Shown here piece by piece: positions 29,839 through 38,217 of a DNA stretch of 64,000 bases (position 1 is its first letter; every line of letters begins with the position of its first letter). Made by a program: the position numbers and the translations under genes. Origin of the DNA: Pseudomonas alkylphenolica (GTDB lineage Bacteria > Pseudomonadota > Gammaproteobacteria > Pseudomonadales > Pseudomonadaceae); NCBI RefSeq assembly GCF_016009175.1, contig NZ_JADUCM010000003.1, forward strand, positions 186,001 to 250,000. The letters run 5' to 3'. The notes under the pieces are model-generated. The model had not been told where the DNA came from and did no database searches. It saw only the letters and a list, made by a program, of their open reading frames with translations.

Positions 29839-30408
29839 CTAAGCGGGGTTGCGCGCACCCTGCGGGCTGGCGCGACGTGTCGGCGCATTGAGCCAGTTGG
29901 CCAGTACGCGGGTCGACAACGGGATGAAGAAATACACCATCAAGGGCGTCAGGCCCAAGGTGCTCAGCAGTATCCGCGGCACCAGGTCCAGGGCACTGAG
30001 CCAGTGGCCGAACAGCAGGTTGAACAACAGCGAAACGGGAAAGAACGCGAGCCAGATTGCTACTGCTTGTTTCCAGCGTGGTGGACGTTGCACCGGATTG
30101 GTGCCAAACCAGCCGTCCAGGCCACTGGCGCGCAACTCCAGGGGTTGCTCGAACAGGCCGTTGCCGCGGTCCAGCCAGGCCTTGCGCGAGGCCGAGTGCT
30201 CCCAGGCCTGCATGGTCTGCTCGTTGGTGAAGCGGAAGATAATCTGGAACTCGTCCCCCTGCGGAGGCGGCGCGAGCACGCCGGAGCCCAGGTAACCGGT
30301 AAAGTCGGTGGCCAGCTGTTCGCCTTCGTGCAGCCAGCTCATCAGGTCCTGATAGCGGCCTTCGGCGACGCGGCGCGTCACCATCAAGGTTACGGGTGGG
30401 GTAGACAT
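29839..30408 (-). CDS. antibiotic-biosynthesis-monooxygenase-domain membrane protein
   Basis: A 189-residue protein. Residues 5-95 form an ABM (dimeric alpha+beta barrel) domain (VTLMVTRRVAEGRYQDLMSWL, FQIIFRFTNEQTMQAWEHS); two membrane helices follow (about 122-145 and 152-175). The domain family includes haem- and quinone-modifying enzymes, but no function can be fixed. It is divergent from the MerR gene, so it is a candidate MerR target. Confidence 0.9.
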   Translation of the reverse strand: MSTPPVTLMVTRRVAEGRYQDLMSWLHEGEQLATDFTGYLGSGVLAPPPQGDEFQIIFRFTNEQTMQAWEHSASRKAWLDRGNGLFEQPLELRASGLDGWFGTNPVQRPPRWKQAVAIWLAFFPVSLLFNLLFGHWLSALDLVPRILLSTLGLTPLMVYFFIPLSTRVLANWLNAPTRRASPQGARNPA

Positions 30409-30630
30409 TGTGTATCTCCTGGCAACTGGGCGTGGCGGGTGGCCTGCCCATGAAATGCGTCCGGGGTGGTGGACGGCATCTGCTTGCATGCAAAAAGCGG
30501 GCACGGATTATTCCTCAAATAACCTGACTCGTCAGTGCTGATCGTGTGCTGCCTCACAGAATTGCCAATGGTCGCCCCGTAGTGCCCGGAGTAGAATGCG
30601 CCTTGGCCCTAGAATCGTGGTTTCCCGGCA

Positions 30631-31581
30631 ATGCTTGAACCTGCCCAGTCTTCGTTGAGTCCCGGTAATCTCGATCAGGAGGAGCTGTTTCCGATCCGTG
30701 AAGTGTCGCGCCTGACCGGCATCAACCCGGTCACTCTGCGTGCATGGGAGCGCCGATACGGGCTGATTCAGCCGACGCGCACCGAAAGTGGGCATCGCCT
30801 GTATTCCCAGGCCGACATCGACGAGGTGCGCAACATCCTCGGCTGGATCGAGCGTGGGGTGGCGGTGAGCAAGGTCGGCAAGATTCTCGCCCGCAACCAG
30901 ACTCTCAAGCCTCAGGCTGAGGCGCCGCGCAGCCAGGCTTCCCAGGACGATTTCAAACAATGGCAGTTGCAGCTGCGTCAAGCCGTTCGGGCGTTTGATG
31001 AGCGCCGGCTGGAGCAGGTGTATGGCCAGGTGTTCAGCAGTTATCCGCTGGTGGTCACGTTCCAGGAAATCCTGTTGCCGGTCTGGCAAGAGTTGCGCAG
31101 CACCCAGGAGGCGTTCGGCCACCTCAGCGAATGGCTGTTCCTCGACGGTTGTCTGCGCGGACGGGTATTGCAGCGCCTGCAGCTGTCGGGTGATCAACAG
31201 GAAGCCAGAGTAGTGTTGGCCGCCATTCCCGGGCATTGCCGGGAACTGGAGTTGCTGGTGGCAGCGTTGTTACTGAGCAGCAGTGACATCGCCGTGACCG
31301 TGCTGGGGCTGGGGCAGCCGGTCGAAGAGCTGCATCTGGTATGTGAGCGCATGATGCCGCATGCCCTGGTGCTGTTCTCGAATCACCCGCCAGCGCACGA
31401 CTTGCCCAAGCGCCTAGCGCATCTGGCCCTTACGCTGGAGTGCCCGCTGTTGCTGGCTGGCGAGGCGGCGGACATGGCCCAGGACAGCTTGATCGGTTCG
31501 CAAGTGGCGTGTCTGGGCAGTGAAGGCCGGCTGATGCGCCGCCGCTTGCAGCAATACCTGGCCGGTCACCTGGACAGTTAG
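30631..31581 (+). CDS. MerR-family regulator with B12-binding-like domain
   Basis: A 316-residue regulator. The MerR winged helix is at about residues 19-88 (FPIREVSRLTGINPVTLRAWERRYGL), followed by a B12-binding-like helical cap and Rossmann-type domain (about 110-310). This is the LitR/CarH architecture. The canonical cobalamin His (E/DxH) is not seen in the Rossmann part, which fits class II LitR proteins that work with a separate LOV sensor, as reported for PplR proteins in P. putida. The LOV gene lies 0.7 kb away. The ATG at 30631 lacks a strong ribosome site. Confidence 0.9.
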   Translation: MLEPAQSSLSPGNLDQEELFPIREVSRLTGINPVTLRAWERRYGLIQPTRTESGHRLYSQADIDEVRNILGWIERGVAVSKVGKILARNQTLKPQAEAPRSQASQDDFKQWQLQLRQAVRAFDERRLEQVYGQVFSSYPLVVTFQEILLPVWQELRSTQEAFGHLSEWLFLDGCLRGRVLQRLQLSGDQQEARVVLAAIPGHCRELELLVAALLLSSSDIAVTVLGLGQPVEELHLVCERMMPHALVLFSNHPPAHDLPKRLAHLALTLECPLLLAGEAADMAQDSLIGSQVACLGSEGRLMRRRLQQYLAGHLDS

Positions 31582-32183
31582 GGGTGCAGCTCCGGATGGG
31601 CCTGGCGGTGGGCCTGAAGGATGTACTCGCGTAGCCGTTCGATCTCGCTCTGCTGGCTTTCGCAGAGGTTGTAGGCCGCAAGGTTTTGCCCGGTGCGCCG
31701 CTGCAGGATGCCATGCAAAGCAATAGGGGCGCAGTTGTCTGGGCTGAACCAGAGGTCGAAGGTTTCAGGCGGCTCGGGCTGGTCACGAACGTCTACCAGC
31801 ACCCCTTTGAACGAAATTTCCCGTACCCACAGGCCGGTACTCAAACCCAGGTCGTCTTCCAGCGCCAGCGGCGACTCAAGGGTCAGTCGCCATGGGCGCA
31901 CCATCGGGCCTTCTTCATAGATGCGCGGCGCGCCCAGCTGCAGTTGCAGGGCGTGGAACTCGTCTTCGACCAGGTGCAGCGGAAAGGTCATCTGGTGGTT
32001 GTCGAACTGCGCCTGCAAAGTGACCTGCTCATCGGCGATCAGCCGGGTCAGCAGATTTTTGATGTCACTGCCGCCAGAGACCATCAGGCGCGACACCGAT
32101 TCCGCCGGGGAAGGCAGGGACGCGTGCTGCATGGTCCGGATGAAATCCAGCTCATCCTGAGTCAGGAGGGCATTTGCTTGCAT
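31578..32183 (-). CDS. PilZ-like protein (probable c-di-GMP-responsive)
   Basis: A 201-residue cytoplasmic protein. The N-terminal half resembles YcgR-N-type regions (VTLQAQFDNHQMTFPL), and the C-terminal half has RPWRLTLESPLALED followed by VREISFKGVLVDV, similar to the RxxxR and (D/N)xSxxG of PilZ domains but imperfect, with Glu-Ile-Ser in place of Asp-x-Ser. c-di-GMP binding is therefore only probable. Its end overlaps the MerR gene by 4 bp. Confidence 0.75.
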   Translation of the reverse strand: MQANALLTQDELDFIRTMQHASLPSPAESVSRLMVSGGSDIKNLLTRLIADEQVTLQAQFDNHQMTFPLHLVEDEFHALQLQLGAPRIYEEGPMVRPWRLTLESPLALEDDLGLSTGLWVREISFKGVLVDVRDQPEPPETFDLWFSPDNCAPIALHGILQRRTGQNLAAYNLCESQQSEIERLREYILQAHRQAHPELHP

Positions 32184-32255
32184 GGTCGAACTCGAAAGTG
32201 GCGGACGTGAGCGCATTTCTTCACCGTGATGGACAACTGAGCGGCAGTTTTGTTT

Positions 32256-32714
32256 TTACCGTTCGTCGCTTTCCAGTTCAGCAATGCGTGCCCGCGCCTG
32301 AGCCAGTTCGCGCTCGAGCTCGATTACCCGCTGCTCCGCCTCGACCTGACGGCTGACATCTTTCTGGATGCCGATGAAGTATTTGCGCTGATCGGCTTCG
32401 ATATACACAGGGGTAATCGACAGCTCGTTCCAGAATGCACTGCCGTCCTTGCGGTAGTTGCGCAGGATTTCCCGGCACGGCTGGCCGCTTTTGATCGCCT
32501 CGCGAATCAGTGCGCGAGAGGCCTGCTCACGGTCATCGTTTTGCAGAAAACGGCAATCGCGGTAGAGGATATCGTTGGCTCCGTAGCCGGTCAGGCGCTC
32601 AAACGCCGGGTTCACATAAATCAGGATGGTGTCATCATCGCCTTCCTGTTCAGCGACCACGATGCCGTCATTGGAGGCATCAATCATGCGTTGTAGCAGT
32701 TTGGCGTTGATCAT
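32256..32714 (-). CDS. short LOV blue-light photoreceptor (PpSB1-LOV-like)
   Basis: A 152-residue protein consisting of a single LOV (PAS-type flavin) domain with short N- and C-terminal helices and no output domain. The photoactive Cys54 is in the motif YRDCRFLQ, and NYRKDGSAFWNELSITPV is the conserved flavin-pocket block. By sequence it is very close to what I recall of PpSB1-LOV of P. putida. It ends with a coiled-coil segment (EAEQRVIELERELAQARARI) as in other short LOV dimers. It probably controls the nearby MerR protein by direct contact; that link is inferred. Confidence 0.93.
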   Translation of the reverse strand: MINAKLLQRMIDASNDGIVVAEQEGDDDTILIYVNPAFERLTGYGANDILYRDCRFLQNDDREQASRALIREAIKSGQPCREILRNYRKDGSAFWNELSITPVYIEADQRKYFIGIQKDVSRQVEAEQRVIELERELAQARARIAELESDER

Positions 32715-32853
32715 CAATAACGTCCGCAAGGTCTTGGAGAGGGCGGGTGGCTGATTCCAGTGGATTGCACCGCTGTGCTGATTCGGCGATTGAGGCCTTT
32801 TGCCACTGCCCAATGTTAGTATCCTACGTTTTTACTCAGTTTCGGAACCCTCT

Positions 32854-33309
32854 ATGAAAGTCGCCATCCTTTCCGGTTCGGTCTACGGTACGGCCGAAGA
32901 AGTCGCACGGCATGCCGAATCGCTGCTCAAAGCTGCAGGATTCGAGGCCTGGCACGCTGCCCGAGCCACTTTGCAGGATCTTCAGGGCTTTGCCCCGGAG
33001 GCGTTTCTGGCAGTGACCTCGACGACCGGCATGGGCGAGTTGCCCGACAACCTGATGCCGTTGTTCAGTGAAATCCGCGATGTGTTGCCGGCGGCCTGGC
33101 GCGGTTTGCCCGGTGCGGTCATCGCCCTGGGTGACTCCAGCTACGGCGATACCTTCTGTGGTGGCGGCGAGCAGCTGCGCGAACTGTTCGCCGAACTGGG
33201 CATCAATGAGGTGCAGCCCATGCTGCGTCTGGACGCCAGTGAAACCGTGACCCCTGAAACCGACGCCGAGCCGTGGCTGGCTGAACTGATCAACACCCTG
33301 CGCGGCTGA
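32854..33309 (+). CDS. flavodoxin (MioC-like)
   Basis: A 151-residue FMN protein. SGSVYGTAEEVARHAE is the phosphate-binding loop, TSTTGMGELPDNL and LGDSSYGDTFCGGG are the isoalloxazine loops. The start MKVAIL at 32854 is preferred over the frame opening at 32800, which adds unconserved residues. It is an electron carrier; the partner is unknown. It is divergent from the LOV gene and stops one base before the convergent LysR stop. Confidence 0.94.
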   Translation: MKVAILSGSVYGTAEEVARHAESLLKAAGFEAWHAARATLQDLQGFAPEAFLAVTSTTGMGELPDNLMPLFSEIRDVLPAAWRGLPGAVIALGDSSYGDTFCGGGEQLRELFAELGINEVQPMLRLDASETVTPETDAEPWLAELINTLRG

Positions 33310-34197
33310 TCACGTCGGCAGCTGTTGCTCACGCAGCAGCTGCAACCAGGCCTGGGCGGCGTGTGACAGGTAGGCGCCCTGGCGCCAGATGAAGGCGATG
33401 TCCCAGCGCAGGTCGGTAGGCTCGCTCAAGGGCAGCCGAACCACGCCGGGACGTTCCAGCCCCCTGGCCACCACGCTGGGCAGCAGCACCACGCCTTGGC
33501 CTGCGGCCACCAAGGCGGCGAGAAAGTCGGCCTGGCCGCTGCGTCCGCCTTCCTTGGGCGTGAACCCCACCTGCTGGCAAGCACTGAGCAAGCGGTCGTT
33601 GAGCACGAAGCTGCGTTGGTACAGCAGAAACGGTGTGTCGGCCAGTTGTGCCAGGTGCACGTGCTCGGCGGTGGCCAAGGGATGGTCCGCAGGTAGCAAG
33701 GCGTCGAGCGGTTCATTGCAGAACGGCTGAAAGGCGAACGCCGGGTCGCTCGGCGTTAGGCTGCCACCCAGTTCCAGCTCGCCGCTGAGTACGGCTTGTT
33801 CAACATTGCGGCTGCCGCCTTCGAGCAGGTAAACGGTGATGTTCGGGTAACGCCGGCGGTACTCGGCAAACAGGCGGGCAAACAGGGCATCGCTGCCCAG
33901 CAGCGGCAGCCCCAGGCGCAGTTCGCCGCGGGCCAGCTGGCTGAGGTCGTCGAGTTCATTCTGCAACTCCTGACGCAGGCGCAGCATCGCTTCGCCGCGC
34001 TCCAGCACCACCTTGCCAGCGGCGGTCAGGTGCAGGTGTGAGCCCTGGCGCTCGAGCAGGGCGACGCCCAGGTCTTGCTCCAGTTGCGCCACTTGCTTGC
34101 TGACCGCCGACTGGCTGATGTTCAGGCTGTGGGAGGCCTGGGTAAAGCCCCCGCGGTGGATGACTTCGATAAAGCTGCGCAGTTGTTTGAATTCCAT
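33310..34197 (-). CDS. LysR-family regulator, CidR-like
   Basis: A 295-residue LysR regulator. Helix-turn-helix at residues 3-60 (FTQASHSLNISQSAVSKQVAQLE) and effector domain from about 90. It is divergent from a cidA/cidB pair and an inverted repeat of LysR type lies 8 bp before its start, so it resembles CidR, the activator of murein-hydrolase exporter genes during overflow metabolism. Confidence 0.92.
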   Translation of the reverse strand: MEFKQLRSFIEVIHRGGFTQASHSLNISQSAVSKQVAQLEQDLGVALLERQGSHLHLTAAGKVVLERGEAMLRLRQELQNELDDLSQLARGELRLGLPLLGSDALFARLFAEYRRRYPNITVYLLEGGSRNVEQAVLSGELELGGSLTPSDPAFAFQPFCNEPLDALLPADHPLATAEHVHLAQLADTPFLLYQRSFVLNDRLLSACQQVGFTPKEGGRSGQADFLAALVAAGQGVVLLPSVVARGLERPGVVRLPLSEPTDLRWDIAFIWRQGAYLSHAAQAWLQLLREQQLPT

Positions 34198-34204
34198 GGA
34201 CTCA

Positions 34205-34219
34205 ATTCCATTGTGGAAT
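34205..34219. promoter_or_regulatory. LysR-type operator between cidR-like and cidA genes
   Basis: ATTCCATTGTGGAAT is a perfect inverted repeat (6-bp arms, 3-bp centre) containing the T-N11-A pattern of LysR sites. It lies 8 bp before the regulator start and 76 bp before cidA. Confidence 0.65.
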
Positions 34220-34294
34220 GGAAGTCAGTCTAACAATTCGTTTTTCGCTTGGGGGATGGCCCTTTAAAATAGTGCCTTGAAGAGGTTCCCCACG

Positions 34295-34681
34295 ATGACT
34301 ACCGCATCTACCAAACGTTTCTTGCGCCTGCTCGCCGAGCTGGCAGTATTTCTTGCCCTCTATGCTTTCGGCGGCCAGTTGGCGGCCTGGCTGGGCTGGC
34401 CGATTCCCGGCGGCGTCATGGGCCTGGCACTGTTGTTGATCCTGTTTGCCCTGGGCTGGCTGAAGCCGGCCACGTTGCAATTGGGTGCAGGCCTGCTGAT
34501 GGCCGAAATGCTCTTGTTCTTCATCCCCGCACTGATGAGCCTGCTCGATTACGGCAGCCTGTTGCGTGATGAAGGGTGGCGGATCCTGCTGGTAATCGGC
34601 GTCAGCACCTTGATGGTCATGGTGATGACGGCGGTGACCGTGGAGTGGGTGTGCCGCTGGAGGATGCGTCATGACGTTTGA
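34295..34681 (+). CDS. CidA/LrgA-family holin-like protein
   Basis: A 128-residue membrane protein with four predicted helices (about 12-30, 36-55, 63-85, 92-118). The conserved GWPIPGGVMGLALL block marks the CidA/LrgA family. The ATG at 34295 has AAGAGG upstream. It overlaps cidB by 11 bp. These proteins move small metabolites or act as holins in cell death and overflow metabolism. Confidence 0.93.
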   Translation: MTTASTKRFLRLLAELAVFLALYAFGGQLAAWLGWPIPGGVMGLALLLILFALGWLKPATLQLGAGLLMAEMLLFFIPALMSLLDYGSLLRDEGWRILLVIGVSTLMVMVMTAVTVEWVCRWRMRHDV

Positions 34682-35357
34682 ACCGATGCCGTTGTTCTGG
34701 CTGGCCTTGACCCTGCTGGCCTACCTGGGCAGCCGCTGGTTGTACCGGCGTACCGGGCGATATGTGCTGTCGCCGTTGATTCTGGTACCGGTATTGCTGC
34801 TGGCGATTGCCGTGCCACTGAACACTGCTTACGCCGAGTATTCGCGCGACACCCACTGGCTGATGTCGGTATTGGGGCCGGTAACGGTGGCCTTTGCCAT
34901 TCCGATCTGGCAACAACGGGCGTTGCTGGCCCGCCACTGGCCGGCTTTGACCCTGGGCATGGTGGTGGGCAGTGTGGCGTCGATCAGCAGTTCCTGGGGC
35001 CTGGCGCACCTGTTGTCGCTGGACAGTGCAGTGAGCCTGTCGTTGCTGCCGCGCTCGATCACCACGCCCTTTGCCATGCCGCTGGCGCACGACCTCGGTG
35101 GCGTGCCGGAGCTGACGGCAGTTTTCGTGATGTTTACCGGGGTGCTGGGAGCCATGTTCGGTGGGGTGCTGCTCAGGTTCCTGCCGCTTCGTACACCACT
35201 GGCCCGTGGTGCGCTGTTCGGAGTCGGGGCCCATGGTGCCGGGGTCAGTCGCGCCCAGGAAGTCGGCAGGGAAGAAGGCTCTGTGGCGGGCCTGGTGATG
35301 GTCCTGACCGGGTTGCTGAACCTGTTTGCTGCGCCGCTGCTGACCCTGATGGTGTGA
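34671..35357 (+). CDS. CidB/LrgB-family membrane protein
   Basis: A 228-residue polytopic protein of the LrgB/CidB family. LLPRSITTPFAM is the family hallmark, followed by GVGAHGAGVSRAQEVG, a conserved near-C-terminal region. It is coupled to cidA by overlap. Together with its LysR regulator it forms a compact three-gene module. Confidence 0.94.
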   Translation: MTFEPMPLFWLALTLLAYLGSRWLYRRTGRYVLSPLILVPVLLLAIAVPLNTAYAEYSRDTHWLMSVLGPVTVAFAIPIWQQRALLARHWPALTLGMVVGSVASISSSWGLAHLLSLDSAVSLSLLPRSITTPFAMPLAHDLGGVPELTAVFVMFTGVLGAMFGGVLLRFLPLRTPLARGALFGVGAHGAGVSRAQEVGREEGSVAGLVMVLTGLLNLFAAPLLTLMV

Positions 35358-35543
35358 TCGCGCCACTTTAGTCGCCGCTTGACTCACAAGGTCAATAAGC
35401 TGGCTGCCAATGCAACTTACCTTTGCCAGCGTGATGGCTAGACTGCTTGGCAGTAGAGCACACGAATGTGCCGAGGTGATTGCAATGACCGCAACGCATG
35501 CCTTGCCCAACACAATCTACTTCCTGCTAACGAGAGTACGCTG

Positions 35544-36449
35544 ATGCCTTTGGCCGAGATTCCATTGTGCGTCTGGCGTACCCGGGGACAGGATTTTTCG
35601 TTCCGTAGCCAGAGCATTCGATACTGGACCGCAGGGCAAGGAGAGCCGCTGCTACTGATTCACGGATTTCCCACCGCCAGCTGGGACTGGCACTACCTGT
35701 GGGCGCCGCTGGTTCAACGCTTCCGGGTGATTGCCTGCGACATGCTCGGCTTTGGCGACTCGGCCAAACCGGTACAGCATGAGTACAGCCTGATCGAACA
35801 GGCTGATTTGCAGCAGGCCTTGCTGGCGCACCTGCAGGTCGACCAGCCCGTGCATGTGCTGGCCCACGATTACGGGGCCAGCGTCGCTCAGGAATTACTG
35901 GCGCGCCACCATGAGGGGCAGGCGAGCATTGCCAGCTGTGCGTTCCTCAACGGCGGGTTGTTTCCTGAGCGCCATCGCACCCTGCTGATCCAGAAACTGC
36001 TGCTCAGCCCCCTGGGCTGGCTGGTGGCGCGCTCGTTCGGGCGCGATGATCTGGTGCGTAATGTCACGCAGGTTTACGGCCCTTGCACCCACCCGAGCGA
36101 AAGTGCGCTGGATGACAGCTGGAGCCTGATCGAGGCAAACGGTGGCACGCGGATCCTGCACAAGCTGGCCGCCTATGTTCCGGAGCGCATGGTTCATCGC
36201 GCGCGCTGGGTGGCTGCGCTGCAGCACGGCACGGTGCCCATGCGTTTTATCAACGGTGCCGCCGATCCGGTTTCCGGCATCCACATGCTCGAACGGTACC
36301 AGGAGCTGGTTCCCAATCCCGACACCGTAGTGCTGCAAGGCATCGGTCATTACCCGCATACCGAAGCACCGGTACAGGTGTTGCGTCATTACCTGACGTT
36401 TCGCGAGCAACCCTTGCAGCGCTTCGCACAGAAGGTCGCCTGGTCCTGA
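35544..36449 (+). CDS. alpha/beta hydrolase, dehalogenase/epoxide-hydrolase-like
   Basis: A 301-residue hydrolase. LLLIHGFPTASWDW is the oxyanion-hole region and HDYGAS at about residue 113 places Asp in the nucleophile position, as in haloalkane dehalogenases and epoxide hydrolases rather than serine esterases. INGAADPVSG supplies the acid and GIGHYPHTEAP the catalytic His. Substrate unknown. An SDR gene follows on the same strand. Confidence 0.9.
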   Translation: MPLAEIPLCVWRTRGQDFSFRSQSIRYWTAGQGEPLLLIHGFPTASWDWHYLWAPLVQRFRVIACDMLGFGDSAKPVQHEYSLIEQADLQQALLAHLQVDQPVHVLAHDYGASVAQELLARHHEGQASIASCAFLNGGLFPERHRTLLIQKLLLSPLGWLVARSFGRDDLVRNVTQVYGPCTHPSESALDDSWSLIEANGGTRILHKLAAYVPERMVHRARWVAALQHGTVPMRFINGAADPVSGIHMLERYQELVPNPDTVVLQGIGHYPHTEAPVQVLRHYLTFREQPLQRFAQKVAWS

Positions 36450-36572
36450 CGGGCCAGGTGTGCTTCATCATCTTCTAGCCTTATCGCCTGCCATTCACCC
36501 TCTGCCCGCTTGATTGTGTGCTGGCCGGTGCTGGCCGACACTCGGGCATTTCCTCTTGCTGGAGTGATGAGC

Positions 36573-37484
36573 ATGAACGATTCGGTGCGTCTGGACGATA
36601 AAGTGGTCATTGTGACCGGCGCCGGTGGCGGCCTGGGTCAAGCCCATGCCTTGCTGTTTGCCCGCCATGGAGCACGCGTGGTGGTCAACGACCTTGGCGG
36701 TTCGACCCATGGCGAAGGCGCCAGTGTGTCTGCTGCCGACCGGGTGGTGGCGCAGATCCGCGAGGCGGGCGGTACGGCGGTGGCCAACCACGACTCAGTG
36801 GCCGACGGTCAGCGCATTGTCGAGCAGGCTCTGGATACCTTTGGCCGGATCGATGTGCTGGTCAACAACGCCGGCATTCTGCGTGACAAAACCTTCCACA
36901 AAATGGACGACAGTGATTGGCAGCAGGTGTACCAGGTGCATGTCGAAGGTGCCTACAAGGTAACCCGCGCGGCCTGGGCGCACTTGCGCGAACAGAACTG
37001 GGGGCGGGTGATTTTCACCGCGTCCACCTCGGGCATTTACGGCAACTTCGGCCAGGCCAACTATGGCATGGCCAAACTTGGCCTGTACGGCCTGACCCGC
37101 ACCCTGGCCATCGAGGGCCGCAAACACAACATTCTGGTCAACGCCATTGCACCTACCGGCGGTACACGCATGACCGAAGGGCTGATTCCGCCCCAGGTGT
37201 TCGAGCAGCTCAAGCCGGAGCTGGTCAGCCCGCTGGTGGTGTACTTGGGCAGTGAGCAGTGCCAGGACAGCGGCGGGTTGTTCGAAGTGGGCGGCGGCTG
37301 GGTCGGCAAGGTGCGTTGGGAGCGTAGCCTGGGTGTCGGCTTCAATCCGCACCAAGGGTTTACCCCGGAGGATGTGGCGGCCAACTGGGAAACTATCGGT
37401 GATTTCACCGATGCCGTGCACCCGCGCGACAGTCTGGAAGCATTGCAACAGATGATGGCCAACCTGCAGAAACATCCTCGCTGA
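36573..37484 (+). CDS. short-chain dehydrogenase of the multifunctional-enzyme type
   Basis: A 303-residue SDR. VVIVTGAGGGLGQAHALLFA is the cofactor motif and VVVNDLGGSTHGEG the extended second strand typical of peroxisomal HSD17B4-like dehydrogenases, which act on 3-hydroxyacyl-CoA. NNAGILRD, the catalytic YGMAK, and the long C-terminal tail (FxxVGGGWVGKVRWERS) support this group. Start 36573 has GGAG 8 bases before it; the ATG at 36567 is too close. A beta-oxidation role is likely. Confidence 0.9.
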   Translation: MNDSVRLDDKVVIVTGAGGGLGQAHALLFARHGARVVVNDLGGSTHGEGASVSAADRVVAQIREAGGTAVANHDSVADGQRIVEQALDTFGRIDVLVNNAGILRDKTFHKMDDSDWQQVYQVHVEGAYKVTRAAWAHLREQNWGRVIFTASTSGIYGNFGQANYGMAKLGLYGLTRTLAIEGRKHNILVNAIAPTGGTRMTEGLIPPQVFEQLKPELVSPLVVYLGSEQCQDSGGLFEVGGGWVGKVRWERSLGVGFNPHQGFTPEDVAANWETIGDFTDAVHPRDSLEALQQMMANLQKHPR

Positions 37485-37562
37485 TCAGACCAGCCTCAGG
37501 TTGTGGTCGCCGGCAGATCCTGTCTATGCTGGGCGGCCATGATCGATGCAGGAGTACAGCGG

Positions 37563-37916
37563 ATGTACGAGTCCAAAACCGAGGCGGTCATTTCACCTCG
37601 CCAGTTTCGCTTTCGATTGCTGCGTCATGCGCTTGCCGCGTGCCTGCTGCTGATCGCCTCGATCCTCTTCGGTGTAGTCGGGCACCTGTACTTCGAACCG
37701 CACATTCCTCTACACGATGCGGTCTTCAACGCTACCTTGCTGTTGGGCGGCGTCGGGCCGGTGATCCTGCCTGAGAGCATTGGTGGCAAGTTGTTCTTTG
37801 CCGGCTATGGCCTTTATGTGGGCCTGGTCTTTGTCGCCAGCATCGGCTTGATCCTGGCGCCAGTCGCTCATCGGTTGCTGCATCGGTTTCACTTTGATGA
37901 AAGCGATGACGATTGA
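37563..37916 (+). CDS. small two-helix membrane protein, channel-like
   Basis: A 117-residue protein with two membrane helices (about 23-43 and 78-103) separated by a re-entrant-looking segment HDAVFNATLLLGGVGPV. The order helix, pore-like loop, helix is that of two-helix ion channels, but the potassium filter TVGYG is replaced by GGVGP. AGGAG lies 8 bases before ATG at 37563; ATG at 37539 lacks this. Function unknown. Confidence 0.82.
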   Translation: MYESKTEAVISPRQFRFRLLRHALAACLLLIASILFGVVGHLYFEPHIPLHDAVFNATLLLGGVGPVILPESIGGKLFFAGYGLYVGLVFVASIGLILAPVAHRLLHRFHFDESDDD

Positions 37917-37932
37917 GGGTAAAAGCCAGGTA

Positions 37933-37960
37933 TAAAAAAGGCCGCTGCAAAGCAGCGGCC
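37933..37960 (-). terminator. Rho-independent terminator (minus strand)
   Basis: GGCCGCTGC (37940-37948) and GCAGCGGCC (37952-37960) with a 3-base loop; on the minus strand T6 follows. It lies 14 bp past the stop of the remnant at 37975-38217 and can also serve hmgR. Confidence 0.85.
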
Positions 37961-37974
37961 AAGTAAGACGCAGA

Positions 37975-38217
37975 TCAAGGAGCTTCAAAATCAACGTCGG
38001 TGAACCTGTTGCCGGAAGGCGGGGTGTTCACGCCTGAAATGCCCGTGCCAGAGCAGCTCTTGGTGTTGGCGCGGTCCAGCTGCAAACAGAATAAGCCGCT
38101 GACCTTGAAGGAAAAATAGTCAATTGTGACAATCACTGTTGCACCGCTGGCAACAGTGCGGCGGTACCTACCTTAGTGCAGGTACCCGTGAATGACTGTG
38201 AGCCTTTGTAAGCAAAT
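37975..38217 (-). pseudogene. truncated, frameshifted remnant of an unknown gene
   Basis: Two open stretches without start codons lie in different frames just after hmgR. The first encodes YKGSQSFTGTCTKVG and stops at 38133-38135; the second is open from 38172 to a TGA at 37975-37977 and encodes TVASGATVIVTIDYFSF, then KVSGLFCLQLDRANTKSC, then SGTGISGVNTPPSGN and RFTDVDFEAP. Protein-like composition, an overlap where one frameshift would join them, and a terminator right after the stop suggest the 3' part of a lost gene. Family not recognised. Confidence 0.5.

Noticed and set aside
30409..30630. Light-box (LitR/CarH-type operator) between the ABM and MerR genes
   Set aside because: I looked for TGTACA-like symmetrical sites and found none convincing, so no operator is annotated.
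36567..36572. SDR start at the ATG at 36567
   Set aside because: GGAG is only 2 bases away, too close; the ATG at 36573 has normal spacing.
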